Source: Rhizobium sp. Q54 | GTDB taxonomy: Bacteria; Pseudomonadota; Alphaproteobacteria; UBA2966; CAIVPW01 | DNA: 34,200 nucleotides | NCBI GenBank assembly: GCA_945947575.1 | Contig: CAMEYM010000026.1 | Span: forward strand, 1 to 34,200 | Reading direction: 5' to 3' | In this document: positions 15,676 to 27,030 of the stretch, one piece after another | Layout: every line of letters starts with the position of its first letter | Numbering within the stretch: the stretch's first letter is position 1 | Notes under the pieces: model-generated | Databases searched by the model: none | What the model saw: the letters and a program-made list of their open reading frames with translations, nothing else | What the model was told of the DNA's origin: nothing | Program-made: the position numbers and the translations under genes

Positions 15676-16584
15676 CTACAAATTGAATACCCGGACGACG
15701 CGCACCTCTCCGTCCTGCATCTGCGCCACGGCGACGGGGACACCGTCGTTCATCGCGCAGATAGCTCCGTGCGCCGCAGAGGACGCCCCGGGTGAGGAAG
15801 GTCGGATTGCCTGTCCGGCTTTCAATCGTTGGGCTTCGTCGCCGGTTACCGCGATTGCCGGGATGTCGGCCAGCGCAGCGGTAACGGGCAGAAGGAACGC
15901 CAACGGCGGGGGACTTAGCACGAGTTCGCCAAGGGTTGCCAGGGAAAATGCCTGGGATTCGTGGAACGGGCCGACCCGGGTGCGCCGCAAAGCCGAGACG
16001 TAGCCGAGGGTTCCGAGCGCCAGGGCGAGGTCCTGGGCGAGGACTCGAACGTACGTGCCTTTCCCGCAGACAACCTGGAGCGTGGCCTCGTCCGGGGTGG
16101 CCGAGACCAGCTCGAGGGCATCGACCTGCACCGTGCGGGCGGCCAGGACGGGCGGGGCACCGGCGCGGGCGAGGTCGTAGGCACGCTGGCCGTCCACCTT
16201 GAGGGCCGAATAGGCCGGCGGCGTCTGCTGGATGCGGCCGACGAAGCGGGCCAAGACGGCGCGGAGCGCGGCCTCGGCGGGGCGGACGGAGCTGGTGCCG
16301 GTGACGGCCCCGGCGGCGTCGAGGGTGTCGCGGGACTCGCCCCAGCGGACGGTGAAGGCGTAGCCCTTGGTACCGTCCTGGACGTAGGGGACGGTCTTGG
16401 TCGCCTCGCCCAGCGCGATGGGCAAGACACCGGTGGCAAGCGGATCGAGGGTGCCGGCGTGGCCGGCCTTGGCGGCGTCGAGGAGGCGGCGGACCTGGCC
16501 GACCGCCCAGGCGGAGGTCTTCCCCAGCGGCTTGTCGAGGATGACCCAGCCGTGGACCGGAAGACCCTGGCGGCCTCGGCTCAC
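15676..16584 (-). CDS. truB: tRNA pseudouridine(55) synthase TruB
   Basis: A 302-residue protein from a GTG at 16584. It begins MSRGRQGLPVHGWVILDKPLG and has the catalytic motif GHAGTLDPLATG, with Asp47 as the nucleophile. KTVPYVQDGTKGYAFTVRWGE, QQTPPAYSALKVDGQRAYDLAR and CGKGTYVRVLAQDLA follow. It isomerises U55 of the T-loop in most elongator tRNAs. The GTG overlaps the rbfA stop (GTGA), so translation is coupled. The frame continues upstream through rbfA but without family sequence. The C-terminal region (about 245-302) is the usual PUA-like extension. Confidence 0.96.
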   Translation of the reverse strand: MSRGRQGLPVHGWVILDKPLGKTSAWAVGQVRRLLDAAKAGHAGTLDPLATGVLPIALGEATKTVPYVQDGTKGYAFTVRWGESRDTLDAAGAVTGTSSVRPAEAALRAVLARFVGRIQQTPPAYSALKVDGQRAYDLARAGAPPVLAARTVQVDALELVSATPDEATLQVVCGKGTYVRVLAQDLALALGTLGYVSALRRTRVGPFHESQAFSLATLGELVLSPPPLAFLLPVTAALADIPAIAVTGDEAQRLKAGQAIRPSSPGASSAAHGAICAMNDGVPVAVAQMQDGEVRVVRVFNL

Positions 16585-17075
16585 TCTTCCTCGTCCGGCT
16601 TCTTGGCGAGGTCGCGCGCGACCTCGGGCGCGCGCAGCACTTCTTCGATGCGGCGCGCGGCGTCGAACGAGGTGTCGATGGCGAAGAACAGCTTCGGCGT
16701 GTAGCGCAGCGGCACCATCTCGGCCATGCGCGCGCGCAGGAACGGTGCGGTGCGCGCCAGCGCCGCGAGGAAGGCCTGGTCTGCACCACCGCCGAGCGGT
16801 GTGACGTAGGCGGTGACGTTGCGCAGATCGGGCGAGGCGCGCACCTCGGTGACGGTGAGGGAGCGGCCCATCAGATCGGGATCGCGCAGCTCGCCGCGCG
16901 CGAAGATTTCCGAAAGCGCGTGGCGCAGCTCCTCGCCGACGCGCAGCTGACGCTGGCTCGGCGGACGCGCGGTGCCGCGCGCTTCGGGGGCGCGGTCGCG
17001 CGACTTGTGGGACGCGTGGCCGCCGCGCGATTTGCCGGACGCGGAATCGCCGTGACGAGAGGAGCGACGGTCCAT
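16581..17075 (-). CDS. rbfA: Ribosome-binding factor A
   Basis: A 164-residue protein. The first 35 residues are basic and probably disordered (MDRRSSRHGDSASGKSRGGH). The KH-like domain then runs from SQRQLRVGEELRHALSEIFARGELRDPDL through VTEVRASPDLRNVTAYVTPLGG, LARTAPFLRARMAEMVPLRYTPKLFFAIDTSFD to RRIEEVLR, all typical of RbfA. It binds the 30S subunit during late 16S rRNA maturation and cold adaptation. AGGGG lies just upstream of the ATG. It sits 20 bases after infB and overlaps truB by 4 bases. Confidence 0.96.
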   Translation of the reverse strand: MDRRSSRHGDSASGKSRGGHASHKSRDRAPEARGTARPPSQRQLRVGEELRHALSEIFARGELRDPDLMGRSLTVTEVRASPDLRNVTAYVTPLGGGADQAFLAALARTAPFLRARMAEMVPLRYTPKLFFAIDTSFDAARRIEEVLRAPEVARDLAKKPDEEE

Positions 17076-17095
17076 GGCGGACCCCTAAAGCGCGA

Positions 17096-19669
17096 CTAGA
17101 GGGTGCGCGCGATCGAGGTGACCTCGAAGGCTTCGATGACGTCGCCGACCTTGAGGTCCTGGTACTTCTCGAAGGCCATGCCGCACTCCAGGCCCTGCTT
17201 GACCTCGTCCATGTCGTCCTTGAAGCGCTTGAGCTGCGAGAGCTTGCCCTCGTGGATGACGACGTTGTCGCGCAGCAGGCGCACGGGGGCACCGCGGCGC
17301 ATGACGCCTTCGGTGACGCGGCAGCCGGCGATCTTGCCGACCTTGGAGATGTTGAAGACCTCGAGAATTGTCGCGTTGCCGAGCAGCGTCTGCTTGATGG
17401 TCGGCGCGAGCTTGCCGGTCAGCAGCGTGCGCAGGTCATCGGTCACGTCGTAGATGATCGAGTAGTAGCGGATCTCGACGCCCTCGCGGGTCGAGAGATC
17501 GCGCGCCTGCGCGTTGGCGCGCACGTTGAAGCCGATGACGAGCGCGCCGGATGCCTTGGCGAACTGCACGTCGGACTCGTTGATGGCGCCGACGCCGCCG
17601 TGGATGACGCGCACCGCGACCTCATCGGTCGACAGCTTGCGGGCGGCGCCGATGAGCGCTTCGAGCGAGCCTTGGACGTCGGTCTTGACGACGACCGGCA
17701 CCTCGGCGATCTCGCCGGCCTTGATCTTGGCGAACAACTGCTCGACCGTGGTGCGCTCGCCGCCGATGCGGACGGAGCGGCCGCGGCGCTGACGGTACGC
17801 CGCAACCTCGCGGGCGCGCGCTTCGTTCTCGACGACCAGGAAGGTGTCGCCGGCTTCGGGCGCGCTGGTGAGGCCGAGCACCTCGACCGGCACCGACGGC
17901 CCCGCGGACTCCAGCTTCTGGCCACGGTCGCCGACGAGGGCGCGGACGCGGCCGACGACGCCGCCGGCGACGAAGTTGTCACCGACGCGCAGCGTGCCGC
18001 GCTGCACCAGGACGGTGGCGACGGGGCCACGGCCGACATCGACCTTGGCTTCGACCACGGCGCCTTCGGCCATACGATCCGGGTTGGCCTTGAGCTCGAG
18101 GATTTCCGCAGTGAGCAGGATGGTCTCCTCGAGCTTGTCGAGGCCGGCGCGGGTCTTGGCCGAGACATCGACCGCGATGGTGTCGCCGCCGAGCTCTTCG
18201 ACGACGATCTCGTGCTGCAGCAACGCCTCGCGCACCTTGCGCGGATTGGCGGTGTGCAGGTCGATCTTGTTGACCGCGACGATCATCGGGACCTTCGCCG
18301 CCTTGGCGTGGCGGATGGCTTCGATGGTCTGCGGCATGATGCCGTCGTCGGCGGCAACGACCAGCACGACGATGTCGGTGACGTTGGCGCCGCGCGCACG
18401 CATGGCGGTGAACGCCTCGTGGCCCGGCGTGTCGAGGAAGGTGATCTTGGCGCCCGAGCTCATCTCGACCTGATAGGCGCCGATGTGCTGGGTAATGCCA
18501 CCGGCTTCGCCGGCGGCGACGGACGTCTTGCGCAGCGCGTCGAGCAGCGACGTCTTGCCGTGGTCGACGTGGCCCATGACGGTGACGACCGGAGCGCGCG
18601 GCTGCAGCGTCTCGGCGGCATCCACTTCGCCGGTCAGGCCGACTTCGACGTCCGCTTCGGCGACGCGCTTCACGCGGTGGCCGAACTCGGCGACAAGCAA
18701 CTCGGCGGTGTCGGCGTCGATGGTGGCGGTGACCGTGACCATCATGCCCATCTTCATGAGCGACTTGACGACGTCGACGGCGCGCTCGGCCATACGATTG
18801 GCGAGCTCCTGGACGGTGATCGCCTCGGGAACGACAACATCACGCACGATCTTCTTCGGCTCTTCCTGTTCGGTGCCCTGGCGCTTCTCACGCTCGCGGG
18901 CACGGCGTACGGAGGCGAGCGAGCGTGTGCGCTCGCTTTCCTCCAACTCGTTGAGGGTCAGGCGGCCGGTGCGGACGCGCGGCTCGGCCTTGCGGCCGGG
19001 CATGCGGCGCGCAACCTCGGGCGGCCGCGGGCGGCGCACGACGGCGGCGGCGCGCTGCTCTTCGGTCTGCGGCACTGCGGGATCGGCGAGCTTGCGCGCG
19101 GCGGTTTCTTCGCCCTTGCGCTTGGCTTCTTCCTCTTCCTTCTTGCGCGACTCTTCTTCGGTCTTGCGCCGTTCGGCCTCGTCGCGCTCGCGGGCGAGAC
19201 GCGCGTCTTCTTCGGCCTTCTTGCGCGCATCGTCGTCGGCGCGGCGACGCAGTTCCTCGTCGCGGCTGCGCGCGCCATCGACGGCGCGGGCGCGCGCGGC
19301 CTTCTCGTCGTCGGTCAACGACTTGAGAACGACACGGCCGCGCTGCGAAGACTGGGACTGGGACTGGGTCAGCGACTGCTGCGCCGCCGTCTGCACAGGC
19401 GCCGCCGGGGCCTTCGCCTCGACTTGCAGCGGCTGCGGAGCGGGAGCCTCGACGGGCGCTTCCTTGCGCTCGCCCGGATCGCTGAACAGGGCGTCGCCGG
19501 GTCCGCGCCCGACGGTGCGGGTCTTTTTGACCTCGACCTGGACTGCCTTGGTGCGGCCGCGACTGAAACTCTGACGGACTTGGCCTGAGCCCACCGTCTT
19601 CTTGATCTCGAGTCGGCGCGGCGCCTTCAACGTCAGCGGAGCGTCGTCGGAATCCTTGGTGTCACTCAT
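17096..19669 (-). CDS. infB: Translation initiation factor IF-2
   Basis: An 857-residue protein. The N-terminus is long and low in complexity. It includes a Gln/Ser run ([12 protein letters not shown]) encoded by tandem GACTGG-type units, and a highly charged Glu/Arg/Lys coiled stretch (about 118-195). The IF2-N region follows ([31 protein letters not shown]). The G domain has G1 GHVDHGKTS (366-374), [13 protein letters not shown]3 DTPGHEAF, G4 NKID and G5 SAK. Domains II-IV continue to the end. It delivers fMet-tRNA to the 30S subunit and joins the 50S subunit by GTP hydrolysis. AAAGGACTGAC precedes the ATG at 19669. The gap to ylxR is 33 bases. Confidence 0.98.
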   Translation of the reverse strand: MSDTKDSDDAPLTLKAPRRLEIKKTVGSGQVRQSFSRGRTKAVQVEVKKTRTVGRGPGDALFSDPGERKEAPVEAPAPQPLQVEAKAPAAPVQTAAQQSLTQSQSQSSQRGRVVLKSLTDDEKAARARAVDGARSRDEELRRRADDDARKKAEEDARLARERDEAERRKTEEESRKKEEEEAKRKGEETAARKLADPAVPQTEEQRAAAVVRRPRPPEVARRMPGRKAEPRVRTGRLTLNELEESERTRSLASVRRAREREKRQGTEQEEPKKIVRDVVVPEAITVQELANRMAERAVDVVKSLMKMGMMVTVTATIDADTAELLVAEFGHRVKRVAEADVEVGLTGEVDAAETLQPRAPVVTVMGHVDHGKTSLLDALRKTSVAAGEAGGITQHIGAYQVEMSSGAKITFLDTPGHEAFTAMRARGANVTDIVVLVVAADDGIMPQTIEAIRHAKAAKVPMIVAVNKIDLHTANPRKVREALLQHEIVVEELGGDTIAVDVSAKTRAGLDKLEETILLTAEILELKANPDRMAEGAVVEAKVDVGRGPVATVLVQRGTLRVGDNFVAGGVVGRVRALVGDRGQKLESAGPSVPVEVLGLTSAPEAGDTFLVVENEARAREVAAYRQRRGRSVRIGGERTTVEQLFAKIKAGEIAEVPVVVKTDVQGSLEALIGAARKLSTDEVAVRVIHGGVGAINESDVQFAKASGALVIGFNVRANAQARDLSTREGVEIRYYSIIYDVTDDLRTLLTGKLAPTIKQTLLGNATILEVFNISKVGKIAGCRVTEGVMRRGAPVRLLRDNVVIHEGKLSQLKRFKDDMDEVKQGLECGMAFEKYQDLKVGDVIEAFEVTSIARTL

Positions 19670-19702
19670 GTCAGTCCTTTGGGCAAACCTACTGCGTGCA
19701 TA

Positions 19703-20319
19703 TCAACGGGTGCGAGCACCCGAACTCTCAGCTGAGCGTTGGTGGTCTCCACCGGAGGGGACCACGGCCGAACCGCCGCGGAGGCCCCGCAAACACTGCG
19801 CATGGCGCAGGTACTGCTCGATCAACGAGCTCGGGGCAGGGCCAGCGTGTACCACATTTCGGCGGCTCCCGGCCAAACTCATTTCGGACAAGGCCAAGGC
19901 GGCGACGCCCACCGCCTCCGAGGCACGCGCCGGCGCACCCTTGGCGATCACGGCGCTCACGGCGCCGTCATCGGCAGCGGCCAAACCGTTGCGCCGCAAG
20001 CGTTCCCGCAGCGCGCTCACGTGCTGGGCGACCGCTCGTTCGGTGCGCAACGCGAGATCGTCCGGCACCGTCACCGAGCGCCGCGCCGAGCGCGCAAACA
20101 GGTTGCGCGCGACCGCGCGCTCGATGGCGTCACGATCGGCGGTCACCCACATACCGCGCCCCGGCATGCGGCCGGCCGCGTCCGGAATAACCGTGCCGCC
20201 GGCGTCCACCGCGAAGCGAATCAGCTCCGCCGGCGGGCGCGTGGCACCGGTCGCAATGCAGCGCCGCTCGCGCTGGCGCGGATGCGCCGGAGGCGCAATG
20301 CAGCGCCGGGCTCGGGCCG

Positions 20320-20323
<4 letters not shown>
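19703..20323 (-). CDS. ylxR: YlxR/DUF448 RNA-binding protein with apparent CTG start
   Basis: The YlxR core is RRCIATGATRPPAELIRFAV, then GGTVIPDAAGRMPGRGMWVTADR (the PGRG motif) and FARSARRSVTVPDD, followed by a C-terminal L7Ae-like region with LAAADDGAVSAVIAKG. The first ATG/GTG/TTG in frame is a GTG at 20209, which would remove the RRCIATG part of the fold. Upstream, between a stop inside nusA and that GTG, the only plausible start is a CTG at 20323. It overlaps the nusA stop (CTGA) and has GGAGG exactly 7 bases before it. From there the protein is 206 residues. YlxR binds RNA or RNase P in some bacteria. The CTG start is inferred from sequence, not proven. A second RRCIA occurs 14 residues upstream. 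Confidence 0.8.
20252..20308. repeat. Direct repeat of 15 bases in the 5' end of ylxR
   Basis: CGCAATGCAGCGCCG occurs at 20252-20266 and again at 20294-20308, 42 bases apart, which is 14 codons. Both copies encode RRCIA in the ylxR frame. The bases between do not continue the match, so only a partial duplication remains. Confidence 0.7.
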
Positions 20324-21894
<1,571 letters not shown>

Positions 21895-21910
21895 CGGAGT
21901 CTGGTCCTAA

Positions 21911-22480
21911 CTAAGCCGAGGCCTTCGCCGCCGGCGTCTGTACCGCGTCCGCGACGACCAGTTGTTCTTTGCCGCGTGCGCGGCGCTGGGCGTCCCGGGC
22001 GATGAGTGCGTCGGTGAGCACAAGCTTGGCCGACACGATTTGGTCGAGCGGAATGGCGTAGCTGGTGTGGTCGGCGCCGTCTTCCACTCGAATGTGGACG
22101 GTGCCGTCGGTGATTCCTTCGAGCGCGCCGCGCCAGCGCTTGCGGCCGGCTATCAACTCGCCCGTCTCGATCTTGGCTTCCTCGCCCTTGAAGCGTTCGT
22201 AATCGGCCGCCTTGACCAGCGGCCGATCGATGCCGGGGCTGCCGACCTCGAGGTTGTAGGCGCCGGCGATCGGATCTTCGACGTCGAGCACTGCGGAGAT
22301 ATGACGGCTCACCAGGCTGCAGGCGTCGAGGTTCATGGAGCCGCCGCCGGCGGGCTCTATCAGCACCTGCAGGGTCGGGCGGCCGCTCGGCATCAGGCGC
22401 AGCTGCACCAGCTCATAGCCCAGGGAGGCGAGCGACGGCGCCAACAACTCGTGCAATTCCTTGGCCTTGGTCGAATTCAA
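21911..22480 (-). CDS. rimP: Ribosome maturation factor RimP
   Basis: From a TTG at 22480 the protein is 189 residues beginning MNSTKAKELHELLAPSLASLGYELVQLRL, which fits the RimP N-terminus. ISAVLDVEDPIAGAYNLEVGSPGIDRPLVKAADYERFKGEEAKI is the strongly conserved core, followed by the SH3-like C-terminal domain (GALEGITDGTVHIRV). The frame stays open upstream without family sequence, and an in-frame CTG at 22504 is a poorer alternative. There is no good Shine-Dalgarno site, so the start is uncertain by a few residues. RimP binds the 30S subunit and helps its maturation. It is the first gene of the rimP-nusA-ylxR-infB unit. Confidence 0.93.
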   Translation of the reverse strand: MNSTKAKELHELLAPSLASLGYELVQLRLMPSGRPTLQVLIEPAGGGSMNLDACSLVSRHISAVLDVEDPIAGAYNLEVGSPGIDRPLVKAADYERFKGEEAKIETGELIAGRKRWRGALEGITDGTVHIRVEDGADHTSYAIPLDQIVSAKLVLTDALIARDAQRRARGKEQLVVADAVQTPAAKASA

Positions 22481-22604
22481 TGCGCTGCTCGAAGTGCCCG
22501 ACAGACAATAGGGTTCGCGCTCCGGCCTGCCGCCCGGCCCGCAACCTTGGGTCTTTTTGGGGGTGCCGTACTGACAGCGAAGCGTCAGGCCGACCGATGG
22601 GTCC

Positions 22605-22633
22605 GATATAGGGCGGCGGCCGGGCGGGGGCAA
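22605..22633 (-). promoter_or_regulatory. Predicted promoter of the rimP-nusA-infB operon
   Basis: On the minus strand TTGCCC (22633-22628) and TATATC (22610-22605) have a 17-base spacer in an otherwise very GC-rich gap. It would give a leader of about 115 bases before the rimP TTG. The leader includes a small hairpin, CTGAC-GCTTCGCT-GTCAG, and no tRNA gene, unlike the enteric metY-rimP-nusA arrangement. Confidence 0.5.
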
Positions 22634-22642
22634 CAGCAAAGT

Positions 22643-22656
22643 GGCCGTCTCCGGCC
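22643..22656 (-). terminator. Terminator-like hairpin downstream of trmB
   Basis: On the minus strand GGCCG-GAGA-CGGCC forms a compact stem with a GNRA-type tetraloop, followed by ACTTTGCTGTT. It lies about 40 bases past the trmB stop. Between the two, CGCCGGAT and ATCCGGCG can also pair. It could end the metK-trmB transcript, but the T run is poor. Confidence 0.35.
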
Positions 22657-22694
22657 TGCGCCGGATGCGGCGCGGATTGATGCCCGATCCGGCG

Positions 22695-23399
22695 TCAGCC
22701 GCGCGGCAGGCGGCAAAACGTGAGGAAAACCGGGGCTCTCCCGGCGGCGCGCCCCCGCTCCTCGTAGCGCGTCGGCGGCCAGTCGGCGGGGCGTTCGCGC
22801 CAGTCGCGGGCCGATTCCGCCGTCCAGGCGAAGGCGCCGTGGCGCAGCACCCGCGCCAAGGCCCAGGTGCAGTATTCGGCGTGGTCCGTGGCAAAGCGGA
22901 ACTCGGCGCCGTCGCTCAGCACCTTGGCCAGGAGATCGAGGACGTCCGGGCGCACGAAGCGGCGGCGGTGATGGCGCGCCTTGGGCCACGGATCGGGGAA
23001 CAGGAGAAACGCGCGATCGATCGAGGCGGGCGGCAGCGCGCTGAGCACGCGGAACGAGTCGGTGTCGGCGATGCGGACGTGGGCGAGGCCCTGGTCGCGC
23101 ACATGGCGCAGCAGGCTGGCGACGCCGTTGATGAACAGCTCGCAGCCGAGGATGCCGACGTCGGGATTTGCGGCGGCCTGCCAGGCGAGGTGCTCGCCGC
23201 CGCCGAAGCCAAGTTCCAGCCAGACGGCGCGGACGCCTGGGAACAGCGCCGCTACATCGAGGCGTTGCCCTTCGTCCACGACCACACGGAGGTCGGGCAG
23301 GAGCGTGTCGATCAGCTCCGCCCTAACCTTGCGCAGCGGCCGTCCGATGCGGCGGCCGTAGACCCGGGTGTTGCGCTTCCCTGTGGGTGCGGTCGTCAG
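22695..23399 (-). CDS. trmB: tRNA (guanine-N7-)-methyltransferase TrmB, non-canonical start
   Basis: The family core runs from TGKRNTRVYGRRIGRPLRKVR through the SAM motif WLELGFGGGEHLAWQA, GCELFINGVASLLRHV and IDRAFLLFPDPWPKARHHRRRF to the end FLTFCRLPRG. It makes m7G46 in tRNA. Between the metK stop (23434) and the conserved YGRR segment there is no in-frame ATG, GTG or TTG; only CTG (23399, 23414, 23429) or ATT are available. I give the nearest CTG (234 residues), but the start is open. The first GTG downstream would cut away the YGRRxGRPLR motif. A 15-base tandem repeat covers the region. The gene lies just downstream of metK on the same strand. Confidence 0.85.
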   Translation of the reverse strand: MTTAPTGKRNTRVYGRRIGRPLRKVRAELIDTLLPDLRVVVDEGQRLDVAALFPGVRAVWLELGFGGGEHLAWQAAANPDVGILGCELFINGVASLLRHVRDQGLAHVRIADTDSFRVLSALPPASIDRAFLLFPDPWPKARHHRRRFVRPDVLDLLAKVLSDGAEFRFATDHAEYCTWALARVLRHGAFAWTAESARDWRERPADWPPTRYEERGRAAGRAPVFLTFCRLPRG

Positions 23400-23431
23400 A
23401 ATCTCTGGCGTCAGAATCGCTGGCGTCAGCG
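23394..23431. repeat. 15-bp tandem repeat between metK and trmB
   Basis: CGTCAGAATCTCTGG (23394-23408) and CGTCAGAATCGCTGG (23409-23423) differ at one base and are followed by a third, partial unit CGTCAGCGG. In the trmB frame the units encode ILTPE/ILTPA-type pentapeptides. Each contains a CTG, so the repeat also multiplies the possible non-AUG starts of trmB. Confidence 0.75.
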
Positions 23432-23433
23432 GC

Positions 23434-24603
<1,170 letters not shown>

Positions 24604-24769
24604 GCTTCAGCCTCCCTCAGGTTTGCGCAGGGCTTTCCCCACACGCAGCGCCGCACGCATTGCCCAACGCACGCGAGCGCGGCCTCTTCGTGAAGGGTTT
24701 GGCCGGGACGGTCAAGAGGTTCTGGGGTCGCCGGGACCAGGTGTGACGGCAGGCGTTCAAATAGGGACG

Positions 24770-25237
24770 CTATGGGCGCTTGGCGCGACGCTCCTCGGAA
24801 CGCGACAGAGTCTTGGTGAGCTCGAAGATGCGCCGCCGCACGGTCGGGTCGGCGATGCGGTAGTAGGCGCGGACGAGTTCCAGGGTCTCGCGGCGCGCCA
24901 GCTGGTCCTGCTCGAAGGGCTCGGGCGCGCCGTCGACGGGAGTCGCCGTCTTGGTCTCGTCGGTGCCGTCCGGCATCTCGTCGTAGAAGAACGACACCGG
25001 TACATCGAGCACGTGGGCGAACTGGAACAGCCGGCTGGCGCCGATGCGGTTCGAGCCACGCTCGTACTTCTGGATCTGCTGGAAGGTCAGGCTGACGGCC
25101 TTGGCCAGTTTCTCCTGGCTCATGCCGAGCAAAGTCCGGCGCAGGCGTACCCGGCCACCGACGTGAACGTCGATCGGGTTGGGGCCTCCCTTGCCCCCGC
25201 GCTTTTTGCGCGTCGCAGTGCCTGCGTTAGTTGCCAC
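24770..25237 (-). CDS. XRE-family HTH regulator upstream of metK
   Basis: A 155-residue protein with a GTG start at 25237. After a basic N-terminal tail (TRKKRGGKGG), the HTH_3 domain runs from VHVGGRVRLRRTLLGMSQEKLAKAVSLTFQQIQKYERGSNRIGASRLFQFAHVLDVPVSFFYDEMP (about 25-90). The C-terminal part holds a helical region with LELVRAYYRIADPTVRRRIFELTKTL. This architecture is conserved upstream of metK across alphaproteobacteria; its target genes are not well known. A GCATACG-TC-CGTATGC palindrome at its predicted transcription start suggests autorepression. The gene is separated from lnt by a terminator-like hairpin and its own promoter. Confidence 0.9.
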   Translation of the reverse strand: MATNAGTATRKKRGGKGGPNPIDVHVGGRVRLRRTLLGMSQEKLAKAVSLTFQQIQKYERGSNRIGASRLFQFAHVLDVPVSFFYDEMPDGTDETKTATPVDGAPEPFEQDQLARRETLELVRAYYRIADPTVRRRIFELTKTLSRSEERRAKRP

Positions 25238-25339
25238 GCGAGAACCCCCCTAGGTTTTTGGATTGGTACTCGCCGGAGTTTTCGTCCGGATCACTACGCG
25301 GGAAATACAAACGCACGCAAGGACATACGGGAACAAATC

Positions 25340-25385
25340 GCATACGTCCGTATGCTAGATAGGAGCATGCGTGCAGAGTGGTCAA
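25340..25385 (-). promoter_or_regulatory. Promoter and palindromic operator of the XRE gene
   Basis: On the minus strand TTGACC (25385-25380) and CTATCT (25362-25357) have a 17-base spacer. Directly downstream, at the expected start of transcription, lies the perfect palindrome GCATACG-TC-CGTATGC (25340-25355). A half-site CATACGG recurs at 25324-25330. A repressor bound here would block its own gene and any read-through to metK. Confidence 0.6.
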
Positions 25386-25387
25386 CG

Positions 25388-25425
25388 AAAAAATCCGGCC
25401 CGGTTTCCACTATTGAATTTGCCGG
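25388..25425 (-). terminator. Candidate intrinsic terminator of the lnt operon
   Basis: On the minus strand CCGGC and GCCGG, separated by 21 bases, are followed by A and then six T (25393-25388). It begins 31 bases after the lnt stop and abuts the -35 box of the next promoter. The stem is short, so the assignment rests mostly on the T run and the position. Confidence 0.45.
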
Positions 25426-25455
25426 AAGGTAGTTAGCGCATCCGCCGCACATGTT

Positions 25456-27030
25456 TTATCTATCGCCGCTCTTGGCTTTCCTGTTTGCAATTGCAGCAAC
25501 CACAAGTACCGCGCCCAGCAACAGGAGCGCGGTGAGCAGCGGCAGGTCGCGCCAGCGCGCATAGAACGTGGGCGATAACGCTTTCGGCAGAGGCGCATCG
25601 ATGATGCCTTGCTCGAGCAGCCCGAGCGAGGCGCGCACGCGGCCATAGCTGTCGACCATTGCGGAGATGCCGGTATTGGCGGCACGCGCCAGTGGCAGGC
25701 CTTCTTCAACGGCGCGGACCCGCGCCATGGCGAAGTGCTGATAGGGGCCGGCCGAGCGGCCATACCATCCGTCGTTGGTGACGTTGAGCAGCCAGGCGGG
25801 CCGGTCGCTGGCGGTGACCGCGCCGGGGAAGATGACTTCGTAGCAAATCAGCGGGCTGAGGGCGGGCAAGCCGGGCACCGTGAGGGTGCGCGGGCCGGGA
25901 CCGGCTGTGTGATCGAGGAAGCCGGTGACCGCCTGCACGCCGACCGCGGACAGCAGCGGCCGGAACGGCACGTACTCGCCGAACGGCACCAGATGGGCCT
26001 TGTCGTAGAAGCCGGCGATGGCGCCAGTGGAATCGATCAGGGCGATGCTGTTCCAGATGCGCGCCAGGGAGCGCCCGGACGCGTCCAGCTCGTAGCGCGG
26101 CACGCCGGTGGCGAGCACGGCGCCCGGCGCGATCAGGCCACCGAGCGCGCCACGCAGCGCCGCGTCCCGCTCGACGTCGTACGGCAGGGCGGTCTCCGGC
26201 CACACGACGACGCGCACGCTTTCGATACCGGGGCGGCGCGTCAGCTCGAGGTGGCGCTCGACATTGGAGCGCAGCTGGTCCGGCTCCCACTTGAACGTCT
26301 GGGCGATGTTCGCCTGCACGATGCGCACCGTGACGTCCGCCACTGTGCTGCCGTCGGCGGATGCGAGGCGCAGGAATCCGAACACGAAGCCAGCCGCGAG
26401 CAACACGCTCGCCAGCGCCGCCAGCGGCCAGCCGCGTGCATTGGCGCGGCCGCCGGATGACGTGAGCGCGGCCGGCGCCGCCGCGACGAGAACCGTGAGG
26501 AAGCTCAGGCCATAGATGCCGAGCACCGAGGTGACCTGCAGCATCGCCTCGGACCACGTCCAGGTGTAGCCGGCGAGGTTCCATGGGAAGCCGGTGAAGG
26601 CGTGGCCGCGCACCCATTCGGCCGCGCTCCACGCTACCGCCAGGACGAGCACACGCGTGGCGCCCGGCTGCCACAGCAGGTACGCGAGCAGCGCCGCAGC
26701 GGCGGTGAATAGCGCCAGCAGCGCAGGCACGCCCGCCACCGCGAAGGGAATGAGCCAGGCGAACTGCGTCGCGTCGGTGAGCAGGGCGTAGGCGATCCAG
26801 TACAGGCCGGCGACGAAGAAGCCGAAGCCGAACCACCAGCCGTCGAGGGCGGCGCGCCACGCGCGGCCACTGCCGTCCAGAAGCCAAACCAGCCCGGGGA
26901 ACGCGATGAGCAGTGCCGGGGTGAACGAGACCGGCGGCATCGCCGCCGTGGCGACCACGCCGAGCACGAACGCCAGGACGGCACGGCGCCAGCCGCGGAC
27001 GGCGGCAAGACGCGCGGCCAATGCGTTCAT
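25456..27030 (-). CDS. lnt: Apolipoprotein N-acyltransferase
   Basis: A 524-residue inner-membrane enzyme with several hydrophobic helices in residues 15-220 and one near the C-terminus. The nitrilase-like periplasmic domain carries the catalytic triad E279 (VVWPETALPY), K344 (FYDKAHLVPFGEYVP) and C396 (LICYEVIFPG), with NVTNDGWYG and HFAMARVRAVEEGLPLARAANTG as further signatures. It transfers the third acyl chain to the N-terminal Cys of lipoproteins. Its ATG at 27030 overlaps the corC stop (ATGA). A terminator-like hairpin follows its stop, making it the last gene of the unit. Confidence 0.96.
   Translation of the reverse strand: MNALAARLAAVRGWRRAVLAFVLGVVATAAMPPVSFTPALLIAFPGLVWLLDGSGRAWRAALDGWWFGFGFFVAGLYWIAYALLTDATQFAWLIPFAVAGVPALLALFTAAAALLAYLLWQPGATRVLVLAVAWSAAEWVRGHAFTGFPWNLAGYTWTWSEAMLQVTSVLGIYGLSFLTVLVAAAPAALTSSGGRANARGWPLAALASVLLAAGFVFGFLRLASADGSTVADVTVRIVQANIAQTFKWEPDQLRSNVERHLELTRRPGIESVRVVVWPETALPYDVERDAALRGALGGLIAPGAVLATGVPRYELDASGRSLARIWNSIALIDSTGAIAGFYDKAHLVPFGEYVPFRPLLSAVGVQAVTGFLDHTAGPGPRTLTVPGLPALSPLICYEVIFPGAVTASDRPAWLLNVTNDGWYGRSAGPYQHFAMARVRAVEEGLPLARAANTGISAMVDSYGRVRASLGLLEQGIIDAPLPKALSPTFYARWRDLPLLTALLLLGAVLVVAAIANRKAKSGDR

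Noticed and set aside
16040-16060. GGACTCGAACGTACG, resembling the complement of a tRNA T-loop
   Set aside because: It lies within truB coding sequence and no acceptor, D or anticodon stem can be drawn around it.
19354-19374. GACTGG tandem units in infB
   Set aside because: A short in-frame repeat in the disordered N-terminal part of IF-2, where such runs are common; noted with the gene.
17252-19588. An open frame of 778 codons on the plus strand opposite infB
   Set aside because: Complement of infB; low-complexity acidic and Leu-rich text with no recognisable domain.
24604-24769. Possible SAM or SAH riboswitch before metK
   Set aside because: I could not find the conserved cores of SAM-II, SAM/SAH or SAH riboswitches, and the region has no clear nested helices. 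A covariance-model search would be decisive.
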